A stretch of 64,000 nt of DNA from Pseudohalioglobus sediminis (GCF_008370495.1 NZ_VTUX01000006.1:62001-126000); one strand, 5' to 3'. Counted from the first letter of the stretch, positions 11,861 through 20,518 are shown. Numbers and translations: made by a program. Notes: generated from the letters alone by a model not told the origin.

Positions 11861-12073
11861 GTGGATGAATGGTTAACCGAGTACGGCGTCACCCTGGGCG
11901 TCGGTGCACTGATTCTGTTCATGATTTTTATTGTCTGGGACCTGGCCCGACGCAGCAACGCGGGCAAGTTCGGCACCCTGATTCTCTATATCGGCCTGGC
12001 CATGGGTATTTTTGGCTTCGTCATTAAATTCCTTATTACCTACCTGCTGGAAAATGCCGCCGGCGTCGGCTGA
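11861..12073 (+). CDS. DUF2788 small membrane protein
   Basis: 70-aa inner-membrane protein with two hydrophobic helices, GVTLGVGALILFMIFIVWDL and GLAMGIFGFVIKFLITYLL, and the LARRSNAGKFGT loop typical of DUF2788. The GTG at 11861 is chosen because GGGAG lies 7 bases before it and homologues begin at the corresponding (V)DEWLTEYG. The upstream in-frame TTG (11825) overlaps the OsmC gene. Function unknown. Confidence 0.82.
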   Translation: MDEWLTEYGVTLGVGALILFMIFIVWDLARRSNAGKFGTLILYIGLAMGIFGFVIKFLITYLLENAAGVG

Positions 12074-12147
12074 CGCAGGCAGCCAGCCCCCCTTTCCGTT
12101 CCGACCCGCTCGCCAGGGCGACACATCAATCCGACGCTACTGGACAT

Positions 12148-12183
12148 TTGCCGGTACCGCACCAATACTGTATATATGCACAG
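12148..12183 (+). promoter_or_regulatory. SOS promoter of imuB with LexA operator
   Basis: TTGCCG at 12148-12153 and TATATA at 12171-12176 are 17 bases apart. The -10 element lies inside CTGTATATATGCACAG (12168-12183), an exact CTGT-N8-ACAG LexA box. This is the classic layout for repression by LexA. The imuB ATG is 66 bases downstream of the box. Confidence 0.85.
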
Positions 12184-12249
12184 TATTAGTGAAATTAAAC
12201 TGGGGCAACTGCCCCCGGTGCCGGCGCCCACCTGGCCGGGAGAAGCCAC

Positions 12250-13674
12250 ATGAGCCTGTGGCTGTGCCTGCGTTTTCACCAGCTCCCGCTGCAATGCCTG
12301 AGCCGCTCAGAGGAACTGGCCGTGGCAGTGCTGGTAAAACAGCGGGTATTTCGAGCCAACGACTGCGCCGCCAGCGTGGGCATACGCGAGGGCATGAGTG
12401 CTGCGACGGTGCGCGCGCTGCTCGCCGACGAACCGGCACAATTGCTTGAGCGGGATACCGGGGCCGAGGGGCAATGCCTACAACAGTTATGCTGCTGGGC
12501 TTACAGCATCACCCCCTCCCTGCACACGTACCGCGATGACTGCCTGCAACTGGAAGTAGGCAGCTGCCTGGCCCTGTTTCGGGGGCTGCCCCGGCTGCTG
12601 GCCGCAGTCCACCACGGTATACACAGTCGCGGTTTCCGGGCGGAGATGGGGCTGGCCGAGACCACTGGCGCGGCATGGCTGCTTTCATTCAGCGGGGCTG
12701 ACCAGGCCAGTACTTACCAGCAGGCATTACCGCAACGCCTGGCCCCGCTGCCACTGAGCCTGCTGACAGACTACAAAAGCACCGTAGACTCATTACGGCG
12801 CGCGGGGTTACACACATTCGGCAAGCTTTTTGCCCTTCCACCCACGGCCCTGGCCAGGCGCTGTGGTGCGGAGTTTGCCCGCTTCCTGCAACAGGTGCAG
12901 GGGCTATGCGAAGAGCGGCACGCAGATTACCAGCCACCACCCAGTTTTCGCGACCAGTACTGGTTTGGTTACGAAGTGCGTGCCAACGACGAATTATTAC
13001 CGGCAATGCAGCTATTGCTGCAATCCCTTTGCCAGTTTCTGCGCAATACACAGTTACAAACCACTGAAATCAACTGGCAGCTGATTGGCATTGACCATTC
13101 CCTGCTTGAGATTTGTGTGCGCAGCACCACGGGACAGAGCAACTGGCAAGAATGGTATCAGCTGACCCGCATTCGCCTGGAACAGCTGCAACTGGCAACC
13201 GGCATAGAAGGCATCAACCTGTGTTGCCAGCAACTCGACAGCGGCCGGGTAGAGAATATCGACCTGTTCAACCCGCGCACGCAACAGGAACCGCTGTCAG
13301 CCCTGCTCGACAGGCTGCGTAACCGGCTCGGCCTGCAGGCGGTGCAACATATCGGCAGCCGCAACGAACATTTGCCGGAAATGGCCCTGCACCTGTGCCA
13401 GGAACACGCTGCGGATGCCCCCGGGCAAATCCCGGCCCAGCAGCGCCCGTTCTGGTTACTGCCCTGCCCCCAGGCACTTGCGGAGAGACAGGGCCGCCTG
13501 CATTGGCAGGGCAGCCTGGAGCTGGTTTACGGGCCGGAGCGCATTGAAGACAACTGGTGGCAACAGCCGGTAAGCAGGGACTATTACATCGCCAGGGGGG
13601 AGCGCGGACAACACTACTGGGTTTTTCGCGACCGCCTGCAAGCAGGCTGGTACGTGCACGGTATTTTTGCGTGA
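12250..13674 (+). CDS. imuB: ImuB, inactive Y-family polymerase-like mutasome hub
   Basis: 474-aa ImuB/DinP-related protein. ImuB lacks polymerase activity and links the beta clamp, ImuA and DnaE2. The N-terminal MSLWLCLRFHQLPLQCLSRS replaces the catalytic Asp-containing DxDxFFASVE start of active Y-family enzymes, consistent with a dead active site. ENIDLFN (about residues 335-341) is a candidate clamp-binding motif. The C-terminal GPERIEDNWW...RDYYIAR...YWVFRDRLQAGWYVHGIFA is diagnostic of ImuB. It has its own LexA-controlled promoter. Confidence 0.92.
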   Translation: MSLWLCLRFHQLPLQCLSRSEELAVAVLVKQRVFRANDCAASVGIREGMSAATVRALLADEPAQLLERDTGAEGQCLQQLCCWAYSITPSLHTYRDDCLQLEVGSCLALFRGLPRLLAAVHHGIHSRGFRAEMGLAETTGAAWLLSFSGADQASTYQQALPQRLAPLPLSLLTDYKSTVDSLRRAGLHTFGKLFALPPTALARRCGAEFARFLQQVQGLCEERHADYQPPPSFRDQYWFGYEVRANDELLPAMQLLLQSLCQFLRNTQLQTTEINWQLIGIDHSLLEICVRSTTGQSNWQEWYQLTRIRLEQLQLATGIEGINLCCQQLDSGRVENIDLFNPRTQQEPLSALLDRLRNRLGLQAVQHIGSRNEHLPEMALHLCQEHAADAPGQIPAQQRPFWLLPCPQALAERQGRLHWQGSLELVYGPERIEDNWWQQPVSRDYYIARGERGQHYWVFRDRLQAGWYVHGIFA

Positions 13675-13684
13675 GCTACGGATC

Positions 13685-14023
13685 TCAGGCCTTTTTCACA
13701 AATTGCGACTTCAGCTTCATGGCGCCGATACCCTCTATGCGGCAATCAATATCGTGATCGCCCTCTACCAGGCGAATATTTTTCACCTTGGTACCCACCT
13801 TGACCACCGCCGAGGAGCCCTTCACCTTGAGATCCTTGATTACGGTAACGCTGTCGCCATCTGCCAGGGGATTGCCATTGGCATCAGTGATGGACTCGCC
13901 GGCATCCGCCGCTTCAGCATCAGCCTGGCGCCATTCGTGTCCGCACTCCGGGCAGACATACTGGCCACGGTCCTCGTAGGCATAGGGGGACTTGCACTCA
14001 GGACACGGAGGCAGTTGACTCAT
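13685..14023 (-). CDS. yjdM: PhnA/YjdM zinc-ribbon protein
   Basis: 112-aa protein of the YjdM (formerly PhnA) family: an N-terminal zinc ribbon ([25 protein letters not shown]) and a C-terminal small beta-barrel ending [13 protein letters not shown]. Its role is unclear; the old link to phosphonate use is not firm. The start ATG overlaps the stop of the PCP_red gene (ATGA), making a coupled minus-strand unit ypeA-PCP_red-yjdM. It converges with imuB across only ten bases. Confidence 0.93.
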   Translation of the reverse strand: MSQLPPCPECKSPYAYEDRGQYVCPECGHEWRQADAEAADAGESITDANGNPLADGDSVTVIKDLKVKGSSAVVKVGTKVKNIRLVEGDHDIDCRIEGIGAMKLKSQFVKKA

Positions 14024-14202
14024 TGCGGCATTTCCTTTTGTTTAACTTGCTGCACAAGCTGCAAGGTCACCCGGTCAAGGCCCTGCTGCCGTGCCGCCAC
14101 TTCCACGCGTTTGCGTGCCAGTTTGCGGATAAAAAACGGGGCCCGCTTCAGCTGCTCGGCCGCGTCTGCATCCCATGTAATGGGTGGTTTCGCCACAGTC
14201 AT
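14020..14202 (-). CDS. PCP_red-domain small protein
   Basis: 60 aa, composed almost entirely of a domain like the C-terminus of the light-independent protochlorophyllide reductase ChlB/BchB (PF08369 type): [34 protein letters not shown]...[11 protein letters not shown]. Stand-alone copies occur in non-phototrophs and their job is unknown. It is overlapped by four bases on both sides (ypeA upstream, yjdM downstream). Confidence 0.75.
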   Translation of the reverse strand: MTVAKPPITWDADAAEQLKRAPFFIRKLARKRVEVAARQQGLDRVTLQLVQQVKQKEMPQ

Positions 14203-14621
14203 TCCCGATCTGCAATCAGGCGCTTACCCATGCTGATCACCGGGTCTTCAGCATAGCCAAGGCTTGCGTAAAATTCGATGACCTCACGGTTGCCGGCCCT
14301 GATCTGTAAATTGAGTTTGGGGCAGCCCTGCTCCAGCAACAGGGCCTCGAGCTGGCGCATCAGCATCGCTGCATAGCCCCGCTTGCGGTAAGCGCTGCCG
14401 ACGGCAAGATAGTTCACCCAGCCACGATGACCATCATAGCCCCCCATGGCCGATGCCATCACCACCTCGTCTTGCTCGCCTACCAGGAACAGCTCGCCGC
14501 CATTGTTAAGCTTCCTGGCAATATCCCTGTGGGGATCGTTGTGCGGCACCAGTAGCCCACATTCTCGCCACAATTCGATAACGGCCGGCTCATCAGGCGC
14601 CTGGAACTGGCGAATATGCAT
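14199..14621 (-). CDS. ypeA: YpeA-like GNAT acetyltransferase
   Basis: 140-aa GNAT N-acetyltransferase. The acetyl-CoA pocket is RKRGYAAMLM, and the NLQIRAGNREVIEFYASLGYAEDPVISMGKRL end matches YpeA. The substrate is unknown, presumably a small molecule or protein amine. It is first in the coupled unit with the PCP_red and YjdM genes. Confidence 0.88.
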   Translation of the reverse strand: MHIRQFQAPDEPAVIELWRECGLLVPHNDPHRDIARKLNNGGELFLVGEQDEVVMASAMGGYDGHRGWVNYLAVGSAYRKRGYAAMLMRQLEALLLEQGCPKLNLQIRAGNREVIEFYASLGYAEDPVISMGKRLIADRE

Positions 14622-14675
14622 GCTACGTGCTCACTCCCTCGACGGACCGACCGAAGCCTGCCAGTGCATACCCGG

Positions 14676-14987
14676 TTATGTGCCCGGGCGATCAGTACTG
14701 CAGCACCAGCAGAAATCAAACGCCACGTCGTTCTCTTCACCACAGTTGCTGCAGCGCCATGGCGGCGTGCCTTTCTCGCTCAGGGCATGGCGCAGGGCCT
14801 CGCAGGCGGTGTCGTAGTCCTCGTCGTTGACGACCCACAACTCCGGCCACGCCTCGAAGGCAGGCAACTCACCCAGCGCACTGGCGGCATGTTCATTGCG
14901 CAAGGTCACATCTATACCCTTGGCCGCCAGTATATTACGGGCGTTTCCCACCAGAAAACGGTTTTCACTGGTATACACCAACTTCAC
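14676..14987 (-). CDS. DUF2007 protein with C-terminal zinc ribbon
   Basis: 103 aa. Residues 1-70 match the DUF2007 'putative signal-transducing' fold (KLVYTSENRFLVGNARNILAAKGIDVTLRNEHA...ELWVVNDEDYDTACEAL). The end, WRCSNCGEENDVAFDFCWCCS, is a CxxC...CxxC zinc ribbon. Function unknown. It is separated from ypeA by 54 bases. Confidence 0.8.
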   Translation of the reverse strand: MKLVYTSENRFLVGNARNILAAKGIDVTLRNEHAASALGELPAFEAWPELWVVNDEDYDTACEALRHALSEKGTPPWRCSNCGEENDVAFDFCWCCSTDRPGT

Positions 14988-15058
14988 ACACGCACCCCTG
15001 TCCCAGGCGTCAAGCTACCGGGCCAGACTAGCGAATTAAGCTGCCGGTGGACAGAACC

Positions 15059-15313
15059 TCAGCGCAATTCGTGCCGGTGGTAGTGGCAACCCTCATCGCG
15101 GAATCGCTTCTCGTGCTGGCGACGTGCGCGCTTCCAGTTGTCCATTTTCGCGCCGCTGCCACCCTGGCGGCGCAGCGCGTCATAGCGTTCGATCTGGTCT
15201 TTCAGCTTCTGGCACTGGGCCAGGGCCTTGTCCGGCGCTGCCACGCCGGCTGATGCGGATACCGACAGTACAACGGCGCAGGCCACGCCCAGAACACTAG
15301 ATCTCATCTTCAC
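15059..15313 (-). CDS. Small secreted charged protein
   Basis: 84 aa with a clear signal peptide: MKMRSS, a hydrophobic stretch, then a cleavage region near AGVAAPDK. The mature part (about 60 aa) is basic and has two cysteines (AQCQKL, EGCHYH) that could pair in the periplasm. I do not recognise a named family. It stands alone, and its start is followed on the minus strand by a conventional signal sequence, which supports it being real. Confidence 0.65.
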   Translation of the reverse strand: MKMRSSVLGVACAVVLSVSASAGVAAPDKALAQCQKLKDQIERYDALRRQGGSGAKMDNWKRARRQHEKRFRDEGCHYHRHELR

Positions 15314-15456
15314 ACCTCCCTGTGTAGAACCGAGTTTAGTGCGTACATGAAAAAAAGCGCCGTCATATTCAGCCGCGGAGAAAAATGATGGTGGCTACCC
15401 GGGTCGGGCTACAAGCTTTCTCCCGGGCTGCTCGCGGAGGCCGGCGTGTAGCCGAT

Positions 15457-15720
15457 TCACTCGCCGGGGGCGGGCTTGACCCTGGCCGCCAGGGCCCTGT
15501 GTACCTTGCGAAAACGCAGGATTCCCACCAGCATTACCATCGCACCTGCCGCGGCGAGCACCCAGGCCACGGCCACGTAGGCGTGTACCGTCGAGAAGAA
15601 CTGCAGCAGCACCACCGCAGCAGCAATGAGGGAGAGCGATGTGCGCACATAAGCCAGAAAAGTGCGCTCGTTGGCAAGCCGGGTTCTCTCCAGGGCAAGC
15701 GTATCGCGTAGTGTTTCCAT
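15457..15720 (-). CDS. DUF202/YidH-type membrane protein
   Basis: 87 aa. The N-terminal LALERTRLANERTFLAYVRTSLSLIAAAVVL is the DUF202 signature; two membrane helices follow (about 27-44 and 48-68), then a basic tail (RFRKVHRALAAR). The family's role is unknown. It is a single gene with non-coding flanks of about 140 and 100 bases. Confidence 0.87.
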   Translation of the reverse strand: METLRDTLALERTRLANERTFLAYVRTSLSLIAAAVVLLQFFSTVHAYVAVAWVLAAAGAMVMLVGILRFRKVHRALAARVKPAPGE

Positions 15721-15822
15721 TCTTGGCGGTCCTGTTGTCAGTATGGGGTTCTGGCTTGCACCGGGGCACCCGGGCTCGCAGCTTCCGAGGCCGGAGGCAA
15801 ATCCCTGTCACAAAGTTCGCAG

Positions 15823-16236
15823 TTAGGTTTTAGTTGCAGCATGGTGGGTGTACCTGAATATCAAGACGGGCAGCAGGAGCACCCAAATGAGGAAGACTGG
15901 CCACACTCTACCAGCAAGAATGTTGTAGTCTGCCAGCAGTCGCTCCCAGCTGTGGCCGGCCACGTAGTGACCAAATCCAAACTCGAAAACCAGGGTCAAC
16001 AGCAGCCAGAAAACGCCGATTGCCCAGGCCTGGCCAGCGGAACGAGGCGGTCGGCGGCGACACAGCAAAAACGCGACCACGCCGGTGAACAGGATTCCCG
16101 TTACCGTGGACAACTGGTGTGCGACCAGTTCCGGCAGCCCGGTGCCGTAGGTGCTCTCACGCAGGATGCCATTGCCGATAGCCGCCACGGCCAGGGCCAG
16201 CCAGATCAGCAAATACCTCAGCGACCATGCCTTCAC
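15823..16236 (-). CDS. Four-helix integral membrane protein, unknown function
   Basis: 137 aa from a GTG at 16236, chosen because AGGAGG sits six bases upstream. An ATG at 16278 would add a very basic, unconserved extension. Four hydrophobic segments are visible (about 8-25, 40-58, 72-92 and 115-132). The segment GNGILRESTYG...ELVAHQLSTVTGILFTGVVAFLL recurs in uncharacterised bacterial membrane proteins. I assign no function. Confidence 0.7.
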   Translation of the reverse strand: MKAWSLRYLLIWLALAVAAIGNGILRESTYGTGLPELVAHQLSTVTGILFTGVVAFLLCRRRPPRSAGQAWAIGVFWLLLTLVFEFGFGHYVAGHSWERLLADYNILAGRVWPVFLIWVLLLPVLIFRYTHHAATKT

Positions 16237-16373
16237 ACGACGCCTCCTGGCCCGGGCCGCAGCTTGCATTGAGCGCAACTTCCCCTGAATGGGGGGCGCG
16301 CGCCGCCGGGCGCTGCGGCGGGGGATAAAATGCGGTTGACTGGAAGGCGCCTGCTCATGCCTTTCAGCATAGC

Positions 16374-16404
16374 AAAAAAAAGGGCGAGCCCATGGGCTCG
16401 CCCT
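16374..16404 (-). terminator. Rho-independent terminator of the cold-shock gene
   Basis: A perfect 24-base palindrome at 16381-16404 (arms AGGGCGAGCCCA / TGGGCTCGCCCT) is followed, reading on the minus strand, by a run of eight T (plus-strand A at 16374-16381). It lies 20 bases past the cold-shock stop codon. Confidence 0.93.
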
Positions 16405-16424
16405 TATCGTTCAGCTTGCGGCAA

Positions 16425-16634
16425 TCAGACTGCTACAATGTTCTCCGCCTGGGGGCCTTTCTGACCCTGGGTCACGGTGAATTCTACTGCCTGGCCTTCG
16501 GCCAGTGTCTTGAAGCCTGAACCGGAGATGGCGCTGAAGTGTGCGAACACATCGGGGCCAGACTCTTGCTCAATAAAACCGAAACCTTTGGATTCGTTGA
16601 ACCACTTTACGGTTCCTTTAACTGTGTTAGACAT
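16425..16634 (-). CDS. CspA-family cold-shock protein
   Basis: 69-aa single cold-shock domain that binds single-stranded RNA/DNA. RNP1 is KGFGFIEQ and RNP2 is [10 protein letters not shown] chose the ATG at 16634 because AGGA lies seven bases upstream; the ATG two codons earlier is only one base from it. The gene has a strong terminator and a long AT-rich leader, typical of csp genes. Confidence 0.96.
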   Translation of the reverse strand: MSNTVKGTVKWFNESKGFGFIEQESGPDVFAHFSAISGSGFKTLAEGQAVEFTVTQGQKGPQAENIVAV

Positions 16635-16640
16635 AATCAT

Positions 16641-16800
16641 ATCCTGAGTAAATAATTTAAGGTTGGCCTTCAGAAGGCCGGAAGTGCTTGGAAATTTAGA
16701 CTGAAACTTAAGATCTGCAGGACGAAGTATTACGAGTAAAACAGCGAAATGTAGGACGTAAAGAGTAGACTTTCTTTCTAGCTGGAGTCACCTTACAGCG
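16641..16800 (-). promoter_or_regulatory. Long AT-rich 5' leader of the cold-shock gene
   Basis: The gap 16635-16837 contains no gene. Next to the start codon there is a GGCCTT/AAGGCC hairpin (16665-16679, three-base loop), followed upstream by about 120 AT-rich bases. Long structured leaders are known for cspA-type mRNAs. The transcription start cannot be placed from sequence alone. Confidence 0.4.
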
Positions 16801-16837
16801 CCGCAGACACAATGTCGAGCAGTAATTTCACCCGCCA

Positions 16838-17368
16838 TCAGGGCTGCGGCCTGTCATGGGCGACAAAGATCAGCTCGTCCGTGGCGAAGCCGGCCTGCCT
16901 GGCCTGCTCGAGGAAACGCTCGACAACTGCCTGGTCTGGCTCCGGCTGCCTCGACAGCAGCCACAGGTAAGAATGGTCAGGACCGGAGACAAAAGCGTAC
17001 TGGTAATCCTCCTGGTCCAGTCCAAAGATCACGTAGGAGGCGTAAAACGGGCCAAAAAAAGACACCTTGAGATGGCCGATACTTTCATCACCTACCAGGT
17101 AGGCCTTGCCGGTCGCTTCACTCCACTCACCGCGCTCGGCGACAAAGCCACGGTTCACCACGGTCAGTCCGCCATCCTCACGCAGTGAGTAACGCGCCGT
17201 GACATTGCTCATACCGCGCTCAAAACGGTGATCCAGGCGCGCTATCTCGTACCAGGTACCCAGGTATTTTTTTGCTTCAAAACCGGAAACCGGCTCGAGC
17301 TGCTCCGGCATTCCCAGGCAGCCAGCCAGTAACAACGAAGCCAGCAGCAACACTATCCTGCTCTTCAA
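16838..17368 (-). CDS. blc: Bacterial lipocalin (outer-membrane lipoprotein)
   Basis: 176-aa Blc-type lipocalin, thought to bind or move lipids at the outer membrane. Lipoprotein signal MKSRIVLLLASLLLAGC with lipobox LAGC. The lipocalin motif KKYLGTWYEIARLDHRFERG and the later SGPDHSYLWLLSR strand are present. Full length; stands alone on the minus strand. Confidence 0.95.
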   Translation of the reverse strand: MKSRIVLLLASLLLAGCLGMPEQLEPVSGFEAKKYLGTWYEIARLDHRFERGMSNVTARYSLREDGGLTVVNRGFVAERGEWSEATGKAYLVGDESIGHLKVSFFGPFYASYVIFGLDQEDYQYAFVSGPDHSYLWLLSRQPEPDQAVVERFLEQARQAGFATDELIFVAHDRPQP

Positions 17369-17432
17369 ACCCTGCCTCCAATCGAAAATTGTTTACGGCC
17401 TATCGCCTCATAAAAACCTGGCAAGCGGCACA

Positions 17433-17837
17433 TCAGAACCAGTAGTCGATGACACACTTTCCATCCTGCGCGAGATCCTGAAAACCCTCGAGGCCATCGA
17501 AGTGACGCATCGGCACCTGCGCGACACTCTCCGGCTCTGCCAGGCGCAGGTTGACCGCGATACGCCGGCGCCCCTCGTCATCTGCGTGCAGTGATCGCCA
17601 ATGCGAAACACAAGCGCAGTCAGGGCAGAAATGGAACCCGATCGCCTCGCCACGGACATAGACCTTGTCCGGACCGGAAACATGGATGTTCTCGTTTTCA
17701 TACCCGTAAGCCCACAGTACGCCATAGCGTCGGCATACGGTGCAATTACAGGCCGTGGCCGACTCGGGCGTACCTGTTAGCGACCACTGCAACGCGCCGC
17801 AGTGACACGCCCCCTGCACCACCTTTTCATCCGCCAT
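17433..17837 (-). CDS. GFA-family (CENP-V/GFA) zinc protein
   Basis: 134 aa from the ATG at 17837, which has GGGAGGTG in front of it. Glutathione-dependent formaldehyde-activating (GFA) fold with zinc cysteines in GACHCGAL, CNCTVCRRYG and HFCPDCACVSHW. Substrates vary widely in this family; real formaldehyde activity is not implied. The last cysteine pair is CPDCAC rather than CxxCGS, as in many family members. Confidence 0.87.
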   Translation of the reverse strand: MADEKVVQGACHCGALQWSLTGTPESATACNCTVCRRYGVLWAYGYENENIHVSGPDKVYVRGEAIGFHFCPDCACVSHWRSLHADDEGRRRIAVNLRLAEPESVAQVPMRHFDGLEGFQDLAQDGKCVIDYWF

Positions 17838-18062
17838 GTCTTCACCTCCCATTTCCGCCACTACTGCCAGACTCCTTGAGCGCGGCCCCTGCTCAGCTGG
17901 CGAATAAGCTTTTACCTGAAAACCACGCCAAAGCCACCTGAGCCCCGCAGGCCGGAAAGAGTTGCCTTACCTGGCTGATACTATACCCTGAGTAGACACT
18001 TTCGTTTTGTCATTTATCTATCCGGGATAGCTGGCTCAGCGCTCATGCATTGAGGCAGCCTC

Positions 18063-18716
18063 ATGACAGAACTTCGCCTGCGCTACCAGACTGTAGAGTT
18101 TGGAGACATCGACATCCACCTGTGCACATTGCGCAACAACCAGGAATTTCACGACCCCGAACGTGCTGCTGAAAAACTGGGGATCTCCTCGGCAACCTGG
18201 CCCATATTTGGCGTCATCTGGCCCTCCAGCCTGGTGCTGGCCCACTTTCTCGCCGACTACAACATCGGCTCCAAGCGAATACTCGAAGTGGGCTGCGGCA
18301 TGGCGCTGTCCAGCTTGCTGCTTAACAAGCTCAGCGCAGACATCACCGCCACCGATTATCACCCTGAGGCGAAGGCCTTCCTGCAGCGCAATACCCTGCT
18401 CAACGGCGACAAAGCCATTGCCTTCGAACAGGTGGACTGGGCCGGAGACGAAGACAACCTGGGCCGCTTCGACCTGATAGTAGGCAGCGACCTGTTATAC
18501 GAAGACGACCATGCCCTGTTGCTGGCTCGCTTTATCGAGGAACACGCAAAGCCTCGCTGTGAGGTTGTCATCGTCGATCCAGGCCGGGGAAGAAAGAACA
18601 AGCTGAGCACACTGTTAACGGCGTCCGGGTTTCATGCCGCGCAACAGAAACCCGCTCATACCGACTACCTCGACGCGGAGTTCAAAGGCCACATCCTCAC
18701 ATTTTCACGCCCCTAG
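18063..18716 (+). CDS. Class I SAM-dependent methyltransferase (METTL21-like)
   Basis: 217 aa. The SAM-binding motif I ILEVGCGMALSSLLL (about residues 78-92) and the acidic loop ITATDYHPEA are clear, and FDLIVGSDLLYEDDH is the motif IV region of the lysine-methyltransferase-like (PF10294) group. The target is unknown. It is the only plus-strand gene between 13.7 and 26.6 kb, divergent from the GFA gene. A 225-base gap precedes it. Confidence 0.83.
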   Translation: MTELRLRYQTVEFGDIDIHLCTLRNNQEFHDPERAAEKLGISSATWPIFGVIWPSSLVLAHFLADYNIGSKRILEVGCGMALSSLLLNKLSADITATDYHPEAKAFLQRNTLLNGDKAIAFEQVDWAGDEDNLGRFDLIVGSDLLYEDDHALLLARFIEEHAKPRCEVVIVDPGRGRKNKLSTLLTASGFHAAQQKPAHTDYLDAEFKGHILTFSRP

Positions 18717-18779
18717 CGTGTATTGGGCGCCGGCTTTCGGCCACCTTCTATCACCCCGGAGATGGATCAACAGTGCCCT

Positions 18780-19448
18780 TCAACCCAGCTCCCGATCCAG
18801 TTCGCCCAGGTTAGCCACTGTTATGGTCGGATCGATACCCCAGGGATCAAACACTGCAGCCTCGGTTCGTTTCACCCACGCGGCGTGCATGCCGGCAGAC
18901 ACAGCACCGATCACATCAAAGGGGTTACTGGATATCAGCCAGGCGCTACTGCCCTGCGCTGCGGACTCCCGAAGGAAGTGGCTGTAAACAGCAGGGTTGG
19001 GCTTGAACGACTTGAGATCGTCAACACTGACCACACCGTGGAAATAGTCTCTCAAGCCAGCGGCAACCAGCACCGTATGCACAGCATCAGCCGTGCCGTT
19101 TGAAAACGCATACAGGCGATGGCCATTCCCCTTGAGCGTCTCCAGTGCGCCCGCAGCATCCTCGAACGCGGGAAGGGATGCATAGCAGCGGAGCAAACCA
19201 CTTTTTTGCTCGCCTGTCAGGTCGACGACGAGAAAGGCGCAGGCATAGTCCAGCGCATCGCGCGTACAGATGGAAAACGGTTGGTAGTTCTGCATCAGAC
19301 CCCGGCGGAACGCGTATTCCAGCTGCTTATCTCGCCACACCTGCGAGAACTGCTCCGCCTTGTCGCCCACCAGTTTGCGCAGCTCAGACACCACGCCGTG
19401 TGTGTCGATCAAGGTGCCGTATACATCAAAAGCAAGAGTTAATGCCAT
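18780..19448 (-). CDS. Haloacid dehalogenase type II (HAD hydrolase)
   Basis: 222 aa from the ATG at 19448, with a good GGGAGGGTGAG ribosome site. HAD motif I FDVYGTLIDT (nucleophile D8), motif II FSNGT, motif III Lys in KPNPAVY and motif IV SSNPFDVIGA fit the L-2-haloacid dehalogenase type II group. Substrate preference (haloacid or other phosphate/halide) cannot be read. Three bases separate it from the upstream VOC gene's stop, so they are probably co-transcribed. Confidence 0.87.
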   Translation of the reverse strand: MALTLAFDVYGTLIDTHGVVSELRKLVGDKAEQFSQVWRDKQLEYAFRRGLMQNYQPFSICTRDALDYACAFLVVDLTGEQKSGLLRCYASLPAFEDAAGALETLKGNGHRLYAFSNGTADAVHTVLVAAGLRDYFHGVVSVDDLKSFKPNPAVYSHFLRESAAQGSSAWLISSNPFDVIGAVSAGMHAAWVKRTEAAVFDPWGIDPTITVANLGELDRELG

Positions 19449-19452
19449 GAGC

Positions 19453-19830
19453 TCACCCTCCCCGCCTCTGGCTGGGCTCCCACAGTTCAATCGGGTTACC
19501 TTCCGGGTCGTGCAACCTGGCGAAGCGGCCAATGGACAGGTCTTCGTCAACCATAGACACCTCAATACCGGCCTCGCGAAGCTGGGCAACCATCCTGGTT
19601 AAATCCCGAACACGGAAATTTATCATCCAGCTCTGGGTCTCGCGCCCGAAGTAATCCGTGTTCTGCTCAAAGGGGGCAAACACCGTCGGGCCCGCTTCCT
19701 GCACCCACGGGCGCTGCGCCTCACTGGATGGCACCGGATCAATTCCCAGATGCGCCAGGTACCACTCTGAAAGTGCTTGCGGGTTGGCGGCCCGAAAAAA
19801 CACACCGCCGATACCTGTTACTTTTTCCAT
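19453..19830 (-). CDS. VOC-superfamily (glyoxalase-like) protein
   Basis: 125 aa from the ATG at 19830. Vicinal-oxygen-chelate fold: GGVFFRAANPQALSEWYLAHLGI ... FARLHDPEGNPIELWEP, where the final E is a usual metal ligand. Function could be glyoxalase, dioxygenase or antibiotic binding; nothing here decides it. Probably an operon with the downstream HAD gene. Confidence 0.85.
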   Translation of the reverse strand: MEKVTGIGGVFFRAANPQALSEWYLAHLGIDPVPSSEAQRPWVQEAGPTVFAPFEQNTDYFGRETQSWMINFRVRDLTRMVAQLREAGIEVSMVDEDLSIGRFARLHDPEGNPIELWEPSQRRGG

Positions 19831-19950
19831 AGGATACTCAACCTGTTTATTTACAAGATCGACGCTGCATACCTCCGCGCCCGGAAAGAAGGCCGGCAGC
19901 GGCAACTGAACTGCCGCCGCTATTGCCCAAGCTGACGCGGGTTTGCCCGC

Positions 19951-20445
19951 TCAATACGCTCCCTGGGAATAGGTGAGCTCGTAGCTATGCGAATACACCT
20001 CGAAAATCAGGCCGAACGGGTCTTCCACGTAACACATGCGGTAGGGTTTCTCGCCGGGGTAGTATTCGCGTATGGGCATTCTCTGCTTGCCGCCGTGCGC
20101 CACAATTTTTTCCACCAGGTCCTCGATATCCGGGTCCTGCACACAGAAATGAAACGTACTGGTCTTCCAGTATTCGAAACCATCGGGACTTTCATTGTTC
20201 TTGAATTCGAACATCTCCACTCCGATTTTGTCGCCGGTGGACATATGTGCGATCTTGAAAGACCCCCAGCCCGTCCCAAACACGTCTATGCACATCTGGC
20301 CGATTGGGGTGTCTGACTCCTCGGTGATCACCGTGGGCTCCATAATGTGATACCAGCCCATCACATCGCTGTAAAACTTTGCTGCTTTCTCCACGTCCGG
20401 CACGGAAATGCCGATATGGGAGAAATTTCTCGGATAGGTGCTCAT
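19951..20445 (-). CDS. VOC-superfamily dioxygenase/glyoxalase
   Basis: 164 aa. N-terminal NFSHIGISVPDVEKAAKFYSDVMGWYHI and C-terminal MCYVEDPFGLIFEVYSHSYE show both VOC half-motifs, with likely metal ligands H10, H near FHFCV and the late E. It is longer than the neighbouring VOC protein and not a recent duplicate of it. Substrate unknown. Confidence 0.85.
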   Translation of the reverse strand: MSTYPRNFSHIGISVPDVEKAAKFYSDVMGWYHIMEPTVITEESDTPIGQMCIDVFGTGWGSFKIAHMSTGDKIGVEMFEFKNNESPDGFEYWKTSTFHFCVQDPDIEDLVEKIVAHGGKQRMPIREYYPGEKPYRMCYVEDPFGLIFEVYSHSYELTYSQGAY

Positions 20446-20471
20446 GGATAGTGCTCCTTTGCAATGTTAGT

Positions 20472-20517
20472 GCAACCGGTCACTGTCGCCATCAAATGAC
20501 CACTTGGACCCGGTTGC
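20472..20517. repeat. 8-bp inverted repeat in the VOC / P-loop gene spacer
   Basis: GCAACCGG (20472-20479) and CCGGTTGC (20510-20517) are perfect inverted copies 30 bases apart. They occupy most of the spacer between the P-loop gene's stop (20519) and the next start (20445). There is no T-run, so it is not a standard terminator. Confidence 0.6.
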
Positions 20518-20518
20518 C

